A stretch of 64,000 bases of DNA from positions 930,001 through 994,000 of the forward strand of contig NZ_CP056087.1 of assembly GCF_001839655.2 (NCBI RefSeq), written 5' to 3'. This document shows, in pieces, positions 8,361-18,034 of the stretch. This stretch comes from Pseudomonas argentinensis (GTDB lineage: Bacteria > Pseudomonadota > Gammaproteobacteria > Pseudomonadales > Pseudomonadaceae). Numbering within the stretch: the stretch's first letter is position 1; the number at the start of each line of letters is the position of its first letter. Both the position numbers and the translations under genes were made by a program. The notes beneath the pieces were generated by a model. The model did not search any database. It saw only the letters and a program-made list of their open reading frames with translations, and had not been told where the DNA came from.

Positions 8361-9532
8361 CAGAACGCCGCCTCCCACGCGGTACGGCCGATGACCGGGC
8401 GTGGCAGTTCGGGCACGGCCGCGTGAGTCGCCGGACGAATGCCGTCGCGTTCGAGATGGCTCAGCACGCGATCGGCGAAGTCCGGCGCCAGGGCCAGCTT
8501 GGTCGGCCAGCCGACCAGCAGGGCGCCCTGGTCACTGAGAAAGGCATTGTCGGGGCGCACCAGGCCACTTTGCGCGGGCTCCGCACGCTCGACGCGCAAG
8601 GTCGCCCACCGGGCTGTAGACAAGTCGATCCAGGGCAGCAGCTGGGTGAGCTCCTTGCGCGCCGCCTCGATCTGCGCCGCTTCGTCGCGGGCCACGCCAT
8701 CGGCTTCGGCCAGGTCGCCGCCCAGGTACCAGACCCATTCACCGTCGGCGCTCGGGTGGCTGGTCACGGTGATGCGCGGCTTGGGGCCGCCACCCAGGCA
8801 GTGGGCGTACAGCGGTTTCAGGCTCGGGCCCTTGACCATCACCATATGCAGCGGGCGCAGCTGCTGGTTGGGTTGGGCGACCTCGAGGCTGGCCAGCAGG
8901 TCGGCGTTGCCGCGGCCGGCGCTGAGCACGATGCGCTGGGCGCGGATCTCGCGACCGTCGACGCGCAGGCCGACCAGTTGGCCGTTTTCGTGCAGCGCCT
9001 GGATGTCATCGGCGGCCAGCAGGTTGTCGCCAGCGAGTTCGGCCAGACGCGCGATCAGGCTGGGTACGTCCACTACCAGTTCGGCCAGGCGGTACACCTT
9101 GCCCCTGAATTTCGGGTGCTGCAGCGCCGGCGGCAGTTGCTCGCCCTTGACCTGATCGACGCGGCCGCGCACCGCCTTGCTGGCGAAGAAGCTGGTCAGG
9201 TTGCCGGCCAGGGTGCCCGGCGACCACAGGTAATGGGCATCGGAGAGCAAGCGCACACCGGACAAATCTAGTTCGCCGTTGCCATCCAGCGCCTCGCGCC
9301 AGCGCCGCGGCATGTCGGCGATGGCTTCCGAGGCGCCGCTCAGGGCGCCATGCAGCGCATATTTGGCGCCGCCGTGGATGATGCCCTGGGATTTGACGCT
9401 CTGACCGCCGCCCAGGCTTTCGCGCTCCACCAGCAGCGTGGCGTAGCCCTTGGCGCGCAGGCGCGCATTCAGCCACAGGCCGGCAACACCGCCGCCGACG
9501 ATCAGGACGTCTGTGCTCAGAGTTTGGGACAT
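8360..9532 (-). CDS. FAD-dependent oxidoreductase (DAO family)
   Basis: A 390-residue flavoprotein of the glycine oxidase / D-amino-acid oxidase-like superfamily. The N-terminal dinucleotide-binding motif DVLIVGGGVAGLWLNARL (GxGxxG) is followed by LLVERESLGGGQSVKSQGIIHGG, typical of the GlpA/GlpO branch that oxidises hydroxy acids or amines. RIVLSAGRGNADLL in the middle is a second flavin-contact segment, and GALLVGWPTKLALAP near the end closes the FAD site. The stop overlaps the start of the aldo/keto reductase gene, indicating a two-gene operon. The physiological substrate is unknown; the same pair lies next to emrE in P. aeruginosa as I recall. Confidence 0.86.
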   Translation of the reverse strand: MSQTLSTDVLIVGGGVAGLWLNARLRAKGYATLLVERESLGGGQSVKSQGIIHGGAKYALHGALSGASEAIADMPRRWREALDGNGELDLSGVRLLSDAHYLWSPGTLAGNLTSFFASKAVRGRVDQVKGEQLPPALQHPKFRGKVYRLAELVVDVPSLIARLAELAGDNLLAADDIQALHENGQLVGLRVDGREIRAQRIVLSAGRGNADLLASLEVAQPNQQLRPLHMVMVKGPSLKPLYAHCLGGGPKPRITVTSHPSADGEWVWYLGGDLAEADGVARDEAAQIEAARKELTQLLPWIDLSTARWATLRVERAEPAQSGLVRPDNAFLSDQGALLVGWPTKLALAPDFADRVLSHLERDGIRPATHAAVPELPRPVIGRTAWEAAF

Positions 9533-9571
9533 GCAGGCGCCTCGCAGAAAAACAGGTGCGCAGTATAACGC

Positions 9572-9904
9572 TCAGTGACCGGTGACGCGGGAGAACAGCT
9601 GGATCACCACCACGCCGCTGACGATCAGGCCCATGCCCAGCACGGCCGGCAGGTCGGGCTTCTGGTCGTAGACGAACATCGCCGCGATGCTGACCAGCAC
9701 GATGCCCAGTCCCGCCCAGATGGCGTAGGCGATGCCCACGGGAATGGTGCGAACCACCAGGATCAGCATCCAGAACGCGATGCTGTAGCCGGCAATCACC
9801 AGCAACAGCGGCAGGGGTTTGTTGAGCCCGTCGACAGCCTTCATGGAGGTGGTGGCGACGACTTCGGCGGCAATCGCCAACGCGAGATAGAGATAACCAT
9901 TCAT
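9572..9904 (-). CDS. emrE: Small multidrug resistance efflux protein EmrE
   Basis: A 110-residue membrane protein with four hydrophobic helices, the standard size of small multidrug resistance pumps, which act as antiparallel dimers and export cationic drugs in exchange for protons. With the ATG at 9904 the essential membrane glutamate falls at residue 14 (LALAIAAEVVATTSMK), as in E. coli EmrE, which supports this start over the in-frame GTG at 9913; GAGGAG lies upstream. The signature AYAIWAGLGIVLV of the third helix is present. It is divergent from a LysR gene, with paired inverted repeats in the gap, and lies 39 bp before the FAD enzyme gene on the same strand. Confidence 0.93.
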   Translation of the reverse strand: MNGYLYLALAIAAEVVATTSMKAVDGLNKPLPLLLVIAGYSIAFWMLILVVRTIPVGIAYAIWAGLGIVLVSIAAMFVYDQKPDLPAVLGMGLIVSGVVVIQLFSRVTGH

Positions 9905-9952
9905 CGGCAGCACTCCTCTAAACAGGCTTTCAATTTTACCGGCCCTGGCCGT

Positions 9953-9990
9953 TAGGTAAATTGATTACCTATCTGTATGGGAGATAGGTA
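9953..9990. promoter_or_regulatory. Two overlapping inverted repeats between emrE and lysR (candidate LysR operator)
   Basis: TAGGTAA (9953-9959) and TTACCTA (9965-9971) form one dyad; TACCTATCT (9966-9974) and AGATAGGTA (9982-9990) form a second, perfect 9-bp dyad. They share the central half-site. The second ends directly at the LysR GTG start, so bound regulator could block its own translation start region as well as affect emrE. LysR proteins usually bind T-N11-A dyads, which the first repeat fits. Regulator assignment is inference. Confidence 0.6.
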
Positions 9991-10878
9991 GTGCGCTGGA
10001 ATCTTGAGCAGTTGGAAGTCTTCGTGGCGGTGGCCGAGGGCCATTCTTTTTCTGCCGTGGCGCGGCGGCTCGGGCGCGTGCAGTCGGCGGTCAGCACTGC
10101 AGTGGCAACGCTGGAAGATGACCTCGGCGTGCGTCTTTTCGAGCGCAGCAGCGGTCGCCAGCCACGGTTGACGGACGCCGGTCTGGCGCTACTGGAAGAG
10201 GCCCGCGAGCTGCTGCGCCAGTGCGAGCGGCTGGAGGGACGGGCGCTTGGCCTGGCCCAGGGCGAAGAAGCCTGCCTGCGGCTCGCCCAGGACGAAGCCC
10301 TGCCGCTGCCCCCCGTGCTCGACAGCCTCGAGGCGCTGGCGCGGGCCTTTCCAGGTGTGGAAGTGCAGATGACCAGCGGCGGGCAGGGCGTGGTGGCGCG
10401 CCAGCTTATCGAACGGCGGGCCGACCTTGGCCTGTTGTTCCACCACGAAGGCATGCCGGCGGAGCTCGAGCGCCGGCGCCTGGGCATGGTGGAAATGGTC
10501 ATGGTCTGTGGCGCCGGCCATCCATTGGCCCAGGCCGGCCCGGTCGGGCGCCGTGAGCTGGCGCGCCATCGGCAACTGCTGATCACCCTGCAGGACACCC
10601 AGTACCCGGGCAACGAACGGATCAGCCCGGCGGCCTGGCATGCGGACAGCTTCTATTCGATGGCCGAGCTGCTGATGCGCAACCTGGGCTGGGCCTGCCT
10701 GCCGCGGCATGTGGCCCAGTACCCGACCTACCAGGGCCATCTGGTGGAGCTGCGCAGCGACTGGATCGCGCCGCCGCTGCCGCTGGAACTGGTGTTTCGC
10801 CGCGATGAAGCGCTGGGGCCTGCCGCCCAATGGTTGGCCGGCTCGCTGGCCGAGCGCTTGCAGGTGCTCAAGGCGTGA
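9991..10878 (+). CDS. LysR family transcriptional regulator divergent from emrE
   Basis: A 295-residue LysR-type regulator. The N-terminal winged helix-turn-helix spans about residues 1-60 (LEQLEVFVAVAEGHSFSAVA, then RVQSAVSTAVATLEDDLGVRLF), followed by a helical linker and an effector-binding domain of about 200 residues with the usual HPLAQA stretch. The start is a GTG at 9991 following GGGAGA; this Shine-Dalgarno is itself part of an inverted repeat. The divergent placement suggests it controls emrE and itself. The effector is unknown, a substrate of the pump being the simple guess. waaA follows 51 bp downstream. Confidence 0.9.
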   Translation: MRWNLEQLEVFVAVAEGHSFSAVARRLGRVQSAVSTAVATLEDDLGVRLFERSSGRQPRLTDAGLALLEEARELLRQCERLEGRALGLAQGEEACLRLAQDEALPLPPVLDSLEALARAFPGVEVQMTSGGQGVVARQLIERRADLGLLFHHEGMPAELERRRLGMVEMVMVCGAGHPLAQAGPVGRRELARHRQLLITLQDTQYPGNERISPAAWHADSFYSMAELLMRNLGWACLPRHVAQYPTYQGHLVELRSDWIAPPLPLELVFRRDEALGPAAQWLAGSLAERLQVLKA

Positions 10879-10929
10879 GGGCGTGGCGCGACTTGTGCTG
10901 CCCCGCCCGCATCCCTAAGCTTCGCCGCC

Positions 10930-12210
10930 ATGAACCGACATCTCTATAGCCTGCTGTTTCACCTTTGCCTGCCGCTGATCGGCCTGCGCCTGGCCTGGCG
11001 TGCCTGGCGGGCGCCGGCCTATACCCAGCGCGTTGGCGAGCGCTTCGCCTTGTTGCCGCCTCTGCGCCCCGGCGGCATCTGGGTGCATGCCGTGTCGGTG
11101 GGTGAAAGCATCGCCGCTGCACCGCTGGTGCGCGAGCTGCTGGCGCGCTATCCGGATTTGCCGATCACCCTGACCTGCATGACGCCCACCGGCTCCGAAC
11201 GCATCCGCGCGCTGTTTCCCGAGGTGCAGTTCGCCGGGCGGGTGCAGCATTGCTACCTGCCCTATGACCTGCCCTGGGCCGCGGCGCGCTTCCTCAAGCA
11301 GGTGCGGCCGAAGCTGGCGGTGATCATGGAGACCGAGCTGTGGCCCAACTACATCCACCAGTGCGCCCGTCGCGGCATTCCGGTGGCGTTGGCCAATGGG
11401 CGCTTGTCCGCGCGCTCGGCCAGAGGTTATGGGCGTTTCGCCAAGCTCACCGCGCCGATGCTCGCTGAATTGAACCTGCTCGCGGTGCAGACGCAGGTCG
11501 AAGCCGAGCGCTTTATCGGCCTTGGTGCGCGCCCCGAAGCCGTTGAAGTGACCGGTTCGATCAAGTTCGACCAGCAGGTGGATGCCGAGGTGTCGGCTCG
11601 CGCCTCTGCGCTGCGTGAGCAGTGGCAGGCGCGCCAACGGCCGGTGTGGATTGCTGCCAGCACCCGCGAGGGCGAGGATGCGCTGGTGATCCAGGCGCAC
11701 CGGCGATTGCTCGCCAGCCAGCCGGATGCCTTGCTGATTCTGGTGCCGCGCCACCTGGAGCGTTTCGACACGGCCGCGGTGCAGTTACGTGAAGCGGGCC
11801 TGGGTTACGTGCGGCGCTCCTCGGGCGAGGCGGTTGGCCCCGACGTGCGGGTGCTGCTTGGCGACAGCATGGGCGAGCTGATGTTTCTCTACGCCCTGGC
11901 TGATATCGCCTTCGTCGGCGGCAGCCTGGTCGAGACCGGTGGCCACAACCCACTGGAGCCTGTCGCGCTGGGCCTGCCGGTGCTCATGGGGCCGCACCGT
12001 TTCAATTTCCTGGAGATCACCGCGCAGTTGCTCGAGCACGGCGCGCTTTGCGAGGTGACGGATGCCCAGGCGCTGGGCGATCAGGTGGCGGTGCTGCTGA
12101 GCGAGCCGGCGCGGGCGGCCGCCATGCGCGATGCCGGGCTGGCGGTGCTCAAGGCCAACCAGGGGGCGCTGAAGCGCCTGCTGGATGGGTTGGCAAGGTT
12201 GGTCGCTTAA
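10930..12210 (+). CDS. waaA: 3-deoxy-D-manno-octulosonic acid (Kdo) transferase WaaA
   Basis: WaaA transfers Kdo from CMP-Kdo to the lipid A precursor at the cytoplasmic face of the inner membrane. The 426-residue length matches the family. An N-terminal hydrophobic anchor (LYSLLFHLCLPLIGLRLAW) is followed by the acceptor domain with IWVHAVSVGESIAAAPLV (catalytic Glu in the SVGE segment) and METELWPN. The C-terminal nucleotide-sugar domain carries GSIKFD, AASTREGEDAL and FVGGSLVETGGHNPLEP, all family landmarks. The gene follows LysR by 51 bp and ends before a REP hairpin; tolC converges from the other side. Confidence 0.96.
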   Translation: MNRHLYSLLFHLCLPLIGLRLAWRAWRAPAYTQRVGERFALLPPLRPGGIWVHAVSVGESIAAAPLVRELLARYPDLPITLTCMTPTGSERIRALFPEVQFAGRVQHCYLPYDLPWAAARFLKQVRPKLAVIMETELWPNYIHQCARRGIPVALANGRLSARSARGYGRFAKLTAPMLAELNLLAVQTQVEAERFIGLGARPEAVEVTGSIKFDQQVDAEVSARASALREQWQARQRPVWIAASTREGEDALVIQAHRRLLASQPDALLILVPRHLERFDTAAVQLREAGLGYVRRSSGEAVGPDVRVLLGDSMGELMFLYALADIAFVGGSLVETGGHNPLEPVALGLPVLMGPHRFNFLEITAQLLEHGALCEVTDAQALGDQVAVLLSEPARAAAMRDAGLAVLKANQGALKRLLDGLARLVA

Positions 12211-12272
12211 GCCTACTCGTCTAATTCACAAGCCTGCAGCTAAGCGGTGTATGTGGTGATTGGTTTGCTGCT

Positions 12273-12318
12273 GTGGGAGCGGGCCATGCCAGCGAATTCG
12301 CGCATGGCGCGCTCCCAC
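12273..12318. repeat. REP-type palindromic hairpin
   Basis: GTGGGAGC at 12273 and GCTCCCAC ending at 12318 bound an imperfect palindrome with the core GGGCCATGCC / GCATGGCGC. It lies between convergent waaA and tolC. Related copies occur at 41097, 46336, 55884, 56025 and 56242. Confidence 0.85.
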
Positions 12319-12358
12319 GATTGGCGACTTAACGAGTGCCTCTGTATTCCTCGTCCGC

Positions 12359-13792
12359 TTACTCACCCTGCAGCTTCGCTTCGCCAGCCTTGGCCAGGTC
12401 GGTGGGCAGGAAGTCGCGGTCCGGGTTGTAGTCCGGTTTCAGGTAGGCGCCCAGCGCCTCCAGATCGGCCGGGCTGAGGGTGCCGGCGGCCTGCTTCAGG
12501 CGCAGGTTGTTGAGGATGTAGTCGTAGCGCGCGTCGTTGTAGTTGCGCACCGCGCTGTACAGCTGGCGCTGGGCATCGAGCACGTCGACGATATTGCGGG
12601 TGCCGACCTGATAGCCGATTTCCGTGGCTTGCAGCGCGCTCTGGTTGGAGATGATCGACTGGCGGCGTGCCTGCACGGTTTCTACATCGGTATTCACCGC
12701 CCGGTACAGGTTGCGGGTGTTCTGCACCACCTCACGGCGCAGGCCTTCGCGGCGTTGCTCGGACTGGCTGAGGCGCTGGTAGGCCTCGCGCGCCTGGGAA
12801 CTGGTCAGGCCGCCGCTGTATAGCGGGATGTTCAGCTCCAGGCCGATGCTGCGTTGCGATACGTCGCTGCCGTAGACCGGCTCGGTGGGCCGGCCCGAAT
12901 TGGTGAAGCCCAGGTTGTCGTTGTCGCCGCGCTGGTAGCTGGCCACCGCGTCCAGGGTCGGTGCATGGCCGGCCTTGCGCTGGCGCAGGGTTTGCTCGGC
13001 GGCATTCACCGCGAAGTTGCTGGCCTGCAGGTTGAGGTTCTGGGCCGCCGCGGTGTTGACCCAGGCGGTGGCGTCATTGGGCATCGGGGTGAGAATCGGC
13101 AGGCTGTGCTGGATGCCCTCGATGCTGCGGTATTCGCGGTTGGTCAGGGTGATCAGCGCCTCGAAGGCATCGTCGACCTGGCGCTGGGCGGTGATGCGAT
13201 TGGCCCGTGCACTGTCGAAGCCGGCCTGGGCCTGCAGCACGTCGGTCTTGTCCGACAGGCCGACATCGAAGCGCTTGTTGGCCTGGTCGAGCTGACGGTT
13301 GAAAGCCGCTTCCTCGGCCTTGGTCGAGGCCAGGTTGTCCTGGGCGCGCAATACCGAGAAGTAGGCTTCGGCGCTCTGCAGGATCAGGTTCTGCTCGGTG
13401 GCCGACAGCTCCAGCGCCGCCTGCTCGCTGACCGCCTCGGCCGCCTGCAGCTGGAACCAGCGGTCGGCACGGAACAATGGCTGGCTGAGGTTGGCTTGGT
13501 ACAGGGTGCCGCTGCGTGACAGGGTAGCGGGCGGCTTTTCCAGGGCGGTGCGCGTGTCCTGCACCTGGGCGCCGGCGCTGAGATTCGGCAGCAGGCCGGC
13601 GCGGGCCTGGGGCACGCCCTCGCGGCGCGCCTGGTAGTCGGCCCGGGCGGCGGCCAGGTCGGCATTGTTGGCAGCGGCTTCCTGGTACACCGACATCAGG
13701 TCGGTACGCACCGATAGCGGCGCGGGTTCTGCCCAGGCCGTGGCGGTTGAAGTGGCGGTCACGGCAACGGCCAGGGAGAGTCTGCGCAGCAT
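12359..13792 (-). CDS. tolC: TolC family outer-membrane channel
   Basis: A 477-residue TolC-type protein. Residues 1-21 form a signal peptide ending TATAWA/EP. The mature protein has the internal duplication and long amphipathic helices of trimeric outer-membrane factors that connect type I secretion and tripartite efflux systems to the outside. Visible family segments are AALELSATEQNLILQSAEAYFSVLRAQDNL in each half and GYQVGTRNIVDVLDAQRQLY near the C-terminus. In P. aeruginosa the gene at this place, as I recall, is PA4974 (opmH), a TolC-like channel. No pump partner is adjacent, as for TolC of enterics. It is divergent from the thiC riboswitch leader. Confidence 0.92.
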   Translation of the reverse strand: MLRRLSLAVAVTATSTATAWAEPAPLSVRTDLMSVYQEAAANNADLAAARADYQARREGVPQARAGLLPNLSAGAQVQDTRTALEKPPATLSRSGTLYQANLSQPLFRADRWFQLQAAEAVSEQAALELSATEQNLILQSAEAYFSVLRAQDNLASTKAEEAAFNRQLDQANKRFDVGLSDKTDVLQAQAGFDSARANRITAQRQVDDAFEALITLTNREYRSIEGIQHSLPILTPMPNDATAWVNTAAAQNLNLQASNFAVNAAEQTLRQRKAGHAPTLDAVASYQRGDNDNLGFTNSGRPTEPVYGSDVSQRSIGLELNIPLYSGGLTSSQAREAYQRLSQSEQRREGLRREVVQNTRNLYRAVNTDVETVQARRQSIISNQSALQATEIGYQVGTRNIVDVLDAQRQLYSAVRNYNDARYDYILNNLRLKQAAGTLSPADLEALGAYLKPDYNPDRDFLPTDLAKAGEAKLQGE

Positions 13793-13925
13793 GTCGATGG
13801 ATCCTAGAGGGGCAGTAGCAGGCGAGACTAAGCCCGGCCACCGGGGTGGTCAAGGCGCGACGCAGGCGACCAGCGGGTCTGCTTCGCATTGCCGCCACCG
13901 GAGGCTGCCAGTAGACTGGCCAGGT

Positions 13926-14017
13926 TCTTGTCGGGGTGCCTCGAATCGGAGGCTGAGATCGGAAAGTTCCGGATCCCGTTGAACCTGATCAGGTTAAGGC
14001 CTGCGTAGGGAACAAGA
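13926..14017 (+). promoter_or_regulatory. TPP riboswitch aptamer (THI element) for thiC
   Basis: The conserved THI-box blocks are present in order: GGGGTGCC near 13932, GGCTGAGAT at 13961-13969, CCCGTTGAACCTGATC ending at 13990, and TGCGTAGGGAA at 14002-14012. The outer stem P1 pairs TCTTGT (13926-13931) with ACAAGA (14012-14017). It binds thiamine pyrophosphate and lowers thiC expression. An inserted 140-bp repeat begins 15 bp after the aptamer, so the expression platform is not the usual one. Confidence 0.96.
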
Positions 14018-14031
14018 GGTATCCACCTCTA

Positions 14032-14171
14032 CAGATCGTTTAAAAACGTAGGCGAGGCAGCCAGCGCAAGGCAAAAAAGTGGCGAAAAAGCGGAGTGTAC
14101 GAGTAGTACATGAGCATTTTGAGCCGGTTTTTAACGCCGCGATGGCAACGCAGATAGTTTTCAGCGACCTG
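14032..14171 (+). mobile_element. 140-bp MITE-like repeat, copy 1, in the thiC leader
   Basis: Starts CAGATCGTTTAAAA and ends TTTTCAGCGACCTG, which are imperfect inverted repeats. The core GGCGAAAAAGCGGAGT, then GAGCATTTTGAGCC and GTTTTTAACG, is shared with copies at 34218, 37330 and 55447. No coding capacity; the short open frames through it are by-products of the repeat. Confidence 0.75.
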
Positions 14172-14186
14172 CATGGTGGATTCCCC

Positions 14187-14206
14187 CACACCACACTCGT
14201 GGTGTG
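14187..14206 (+). other. Perfect 8-bp hairpin in the thiC leader
   Basis: CACACCAC, loop ACTC, GTGGTGTG. It sits between the inserted repeat and the thiC start and has no T-run after it, so it is not a standard terminator. It may be part of the riboswitch expression platform. The rest of the leader to 14337 shows only the thiC ribosome site. Confidence 0.5.
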
Positions 14207-14226
14207 CCCGCGCCCTGGCTGTTTGA

Positions 14227-16224
<1,998 letters not shown>

Positions 16225-16225
16225 G

Positions 16226-16428
16226 AACCTGTTGAGAGTTTTTCAGCCCGGGTCCGTCGATTTTGGCGACTAAGTGGCGCAAGCGGCCGCAAGCTGCAAG
16301 CCCCAAGCTACAAGTTAGAAGCAGTCCGCAGTGCTCTAGCTTCTTCTTGCAGCTTGAGGCTTGCGGCTTGAAGCTCAATGTCCGCTTCTGCCTTGTAGCA
16401 GCCGCTTCATAAAGATCGTGAACAGGTT
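16226..16428. repeat. Modular repeat element, family 2, copy A (after thiC)
   Basis: The element begins AACCTGTT one base after the thiC stop and ends AACAGGTT. One arm reads TTTTTCAGCCCGG, GTCGATTTTGGCGACTAAGTGGC; the other CTTCTGCCTTGTAGCAGCCGC, TTCATAAAGATCGTG. Between the arms lies a hairpin made of AAGCTGCAAG-like units with a loop containing CAGTCCGCAGTGCTCTAG. Copies with the same arms are at 41861 and 59288. Confidence 0.75.
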
Positions 16429-16437
16429 CCAAGCCTC

Positions 16438-16471
16438 AGCCGCAAGCGCGACGGGTATCGCGCTTGCGGCT
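16438..16471. other. Perfect 14-bp hairpin
   Basis: AGCCGCAAGCGCGA, a six-base loop, then its exact complement. It lies between the repeat element and the stop of the lipoprotein gene on the minus strand. There is no T-run on the minus-strand side, so it could be a 3' stabiliser or a weak terminator. Confidence 0.6.
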
Positions 16472-16483
16472 GCTATCCATCTT

Positions 16484-17239
16484 TTAGCGCGCGGCGCCAG
16501 GCATATACGTCGGACGCAGGATACCCTGCAGCTGGTTGTAGGGAATGAGGATTTCCGGGTGGCCGTCGGAGTAGGGCGCCAGGCGCGCGACGTCGTACTT
16601 GAGCATCACTGCATCGGGGTTCAGGGCGATATTGGCAGTGCGCTCGAACGGCCAGGTCTTGCGGTACTCCACATCGTTGCCGTGGCCCTGGGCGATCAGC
16701 CAGGCCTGGTGGGCGCGCTGAGCGATCTGCCAGAAGGCCGCTTCCTCGCCCGGCACCAGCATGTCCTGCAGGCTCAGCACCTCGTTCTGCCCACGGTCGT
16801 AGTTGAGGTAGGTGCGCCCGGGCACGCCGTGGGCGCCACCGATGAAGTGGTAGCTGGACAGCTCGATCACCACCAGTTGGTCATGCTGGCTGAGGACCTT
16901 GGCCTGCAGGTAGCTGACCCAGCCCGGCTTGCCGTTGGCGAGAAAGTCGCGTTCGTGTTCGGCCAGCGACGATGGCCGGGCGCCAGTGGCAGCCTTCACC
17001 AGGTCGAGCAGGGTGGCTTCGATGCGTGCATTGAGCTCGGGTTGGCCGCTCACGTGCTGCAGTTCCACGTTGACCAGCGGGCAATCCTGGGCGCTGCAAT
17101 CGGCCGGCTTGTGCTCCCATTTTTCGTGGGTGGTGGCCACGCCTGCTGGCGCGTCGGATGGGGACAGGCTCTGGCAGGCGCCAAGCAAGAGGGCGAGGCT
17201 GAAAAGGGCACCGAGACGGGCAACGCTGGAGATCTTCAT
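16484..17239 (-). CDS. Putative lipoprotein of the RsiV/DUF3298 family
   Basis: The 251-residue product starts with a lipoprotein signal (MKISSVARLGALFSLALLLGAC) with a lipobox LGAC, predicting an acylated Cys at about residue 22. The rest resembles the DUF4163/DUF3298 domains found in RsiV-type and related periplasmic proteins: VNVELQHVSGQPELNARIEATLLD, then SSYHFIGGAHGVPGRTYLNYDR and SLQDMLVPG. Such domains are often linked to envelope sensing or lysozyme binding, but no role is shown for this protein. A start at 17254 adds MAFFC; the shorter start gives the better signal peptide. It is divergent from nudF. Confidence 0.8.
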   Translation of the reverse strand: MKISSVARLGALFSLALLLGACQSLSPSDAPAGVATTHEKWEHKPADCSAQDCPLVNVELQHVSGQPELNARIEATLLDLVKAATGARPSSLAEHERDFLANGKPGWVSYLQAKVLSQHDQLVVIELSSYHFIGGAHGVPGRTYLNYDRGQNEVLSLQDMLVPGEEAAFWQIAQRAHQAWLIAQGHGNDVEYRKTWPFERTANIALNPDAVMLKYDVARLAPYSDGHPEILIPYNQLQGILRPTYMPGAAR

Positions 17240-17416
17240 GCAGAAAAAAGCCATTGGCAGAGGACGGGCGTTCGACTGCCTGACGGCAGGGGAGTTCGCG
17301 ATTATTCGCCAATGCGTGCGGATCGGCCAGGCTTTCGCGGCGTCGCTTGCGGGAGAGCCTTGACAGCCCCTAGGATGGGCTCAATGTGTGCAGATGAACG
17401 AACGAGAGACCAGCAG

Positions 17417-18034
17417 ATGACCGAAACCTTCAACCCCGGCCCGGATGCGGTGGAAATCATCGAGCGTGAGGAATGCTTCCGCGGCTTCTACCGACTGGAT
17501 CGTTTTCACCTGCGCCACCGACAGTTCTCCGGCGAGATGGGCCCGGTGCTGCGTCGCGAGCTGTTCATTCGCCACGATGCCGTGTGCGTGCTGCCCTACG
17601 ACGCGGTGACCGACACCGTGGTGCTGATCGAGCAGTTCCGCGTCGGCGCCATGCACAAGGCCACCAACCCCTGGCTGGTGGAACTGGTGGCCGGGCTGAT
17701 CGACAAGAACGAGGAGCCGGACGAAGTGGCGCTGCGCGAGGCCGAGGAAGAGGCCGGGCTGACGCTCACCTCGCTGTGGCCGATCACCCGCTATTTCCCT
17801 TCGCCAGGCGGTTCCGACGAGTTCGTCCATCTGTTCCTCGGCCGCTGCAGCAGCGCCGGCGTGGGCGGTGTACACGGCCTGGAAGAAGAGGGCGAAGACA
17901 TCCGCGTGCAGGTGTGGCCCTTCGAGGACGCCCTGCAGGCGGTCAAGGATGGCAAGATCAACAACGCGGCGAGCATCATCGCCCTGCAGTGGCTGGCGCT
18001 CAATCGCGCCGAGGTCAGGGGGCTATGGGGTTGA
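17417..18034 (+). CDS. nudF: ADP-ribose pyrophosphatase (Nudix) NudF
   Basis: A 205-residue Nudix hydrolase of the NudF type, which cleaves ADP-ribose to AMP and ribose 5-phosphate. The Nudix box reads GLIDKNEEPDEVALREAEEEAGL (all but its last residues agree with GX5EX7REUXEEXGU) near residue 96. The N-terminal dimerisation strand region with FYRLDRFHLRHRQFSG and the PSPGGSDEFVHLFLG segment are typical. I chose ATG 17417; an upstream ATG at 17384 adds eleven residues. The reading frame extends much further upstream as an artefact. It overlaps the DUF1249 gene by 10 bp and starts the nudF-DUF1249-cpdA-yqiA-parE group. Confidence 0.94.
   Translation: MTETFNPGPDAVEIIEREECFRGFYRLDRFHLRHRQFSGEMGPVLRRELFIRHDAVCVLPYDAVTDTVVLIEQFRVGAMHKATNPWLVELVAGLIDKNEEPDEVALREAEEEAGLTLTSLWPITRYFPSPGGSDEFVHLFLGRCSSAGVGGVHGLEEEGEDIRVQVWPFEDALQAVKDGKINNAASIIALQWLALNRAEVRGLWG

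Noticed and set aside
16361..17416. Upstream extension of the nudF reading frame as a fusion protein
   Set aside because: The extension covers a repeat element and the complement of the RsiV-like lipoprotein gene; NudF proteins start near 17417.
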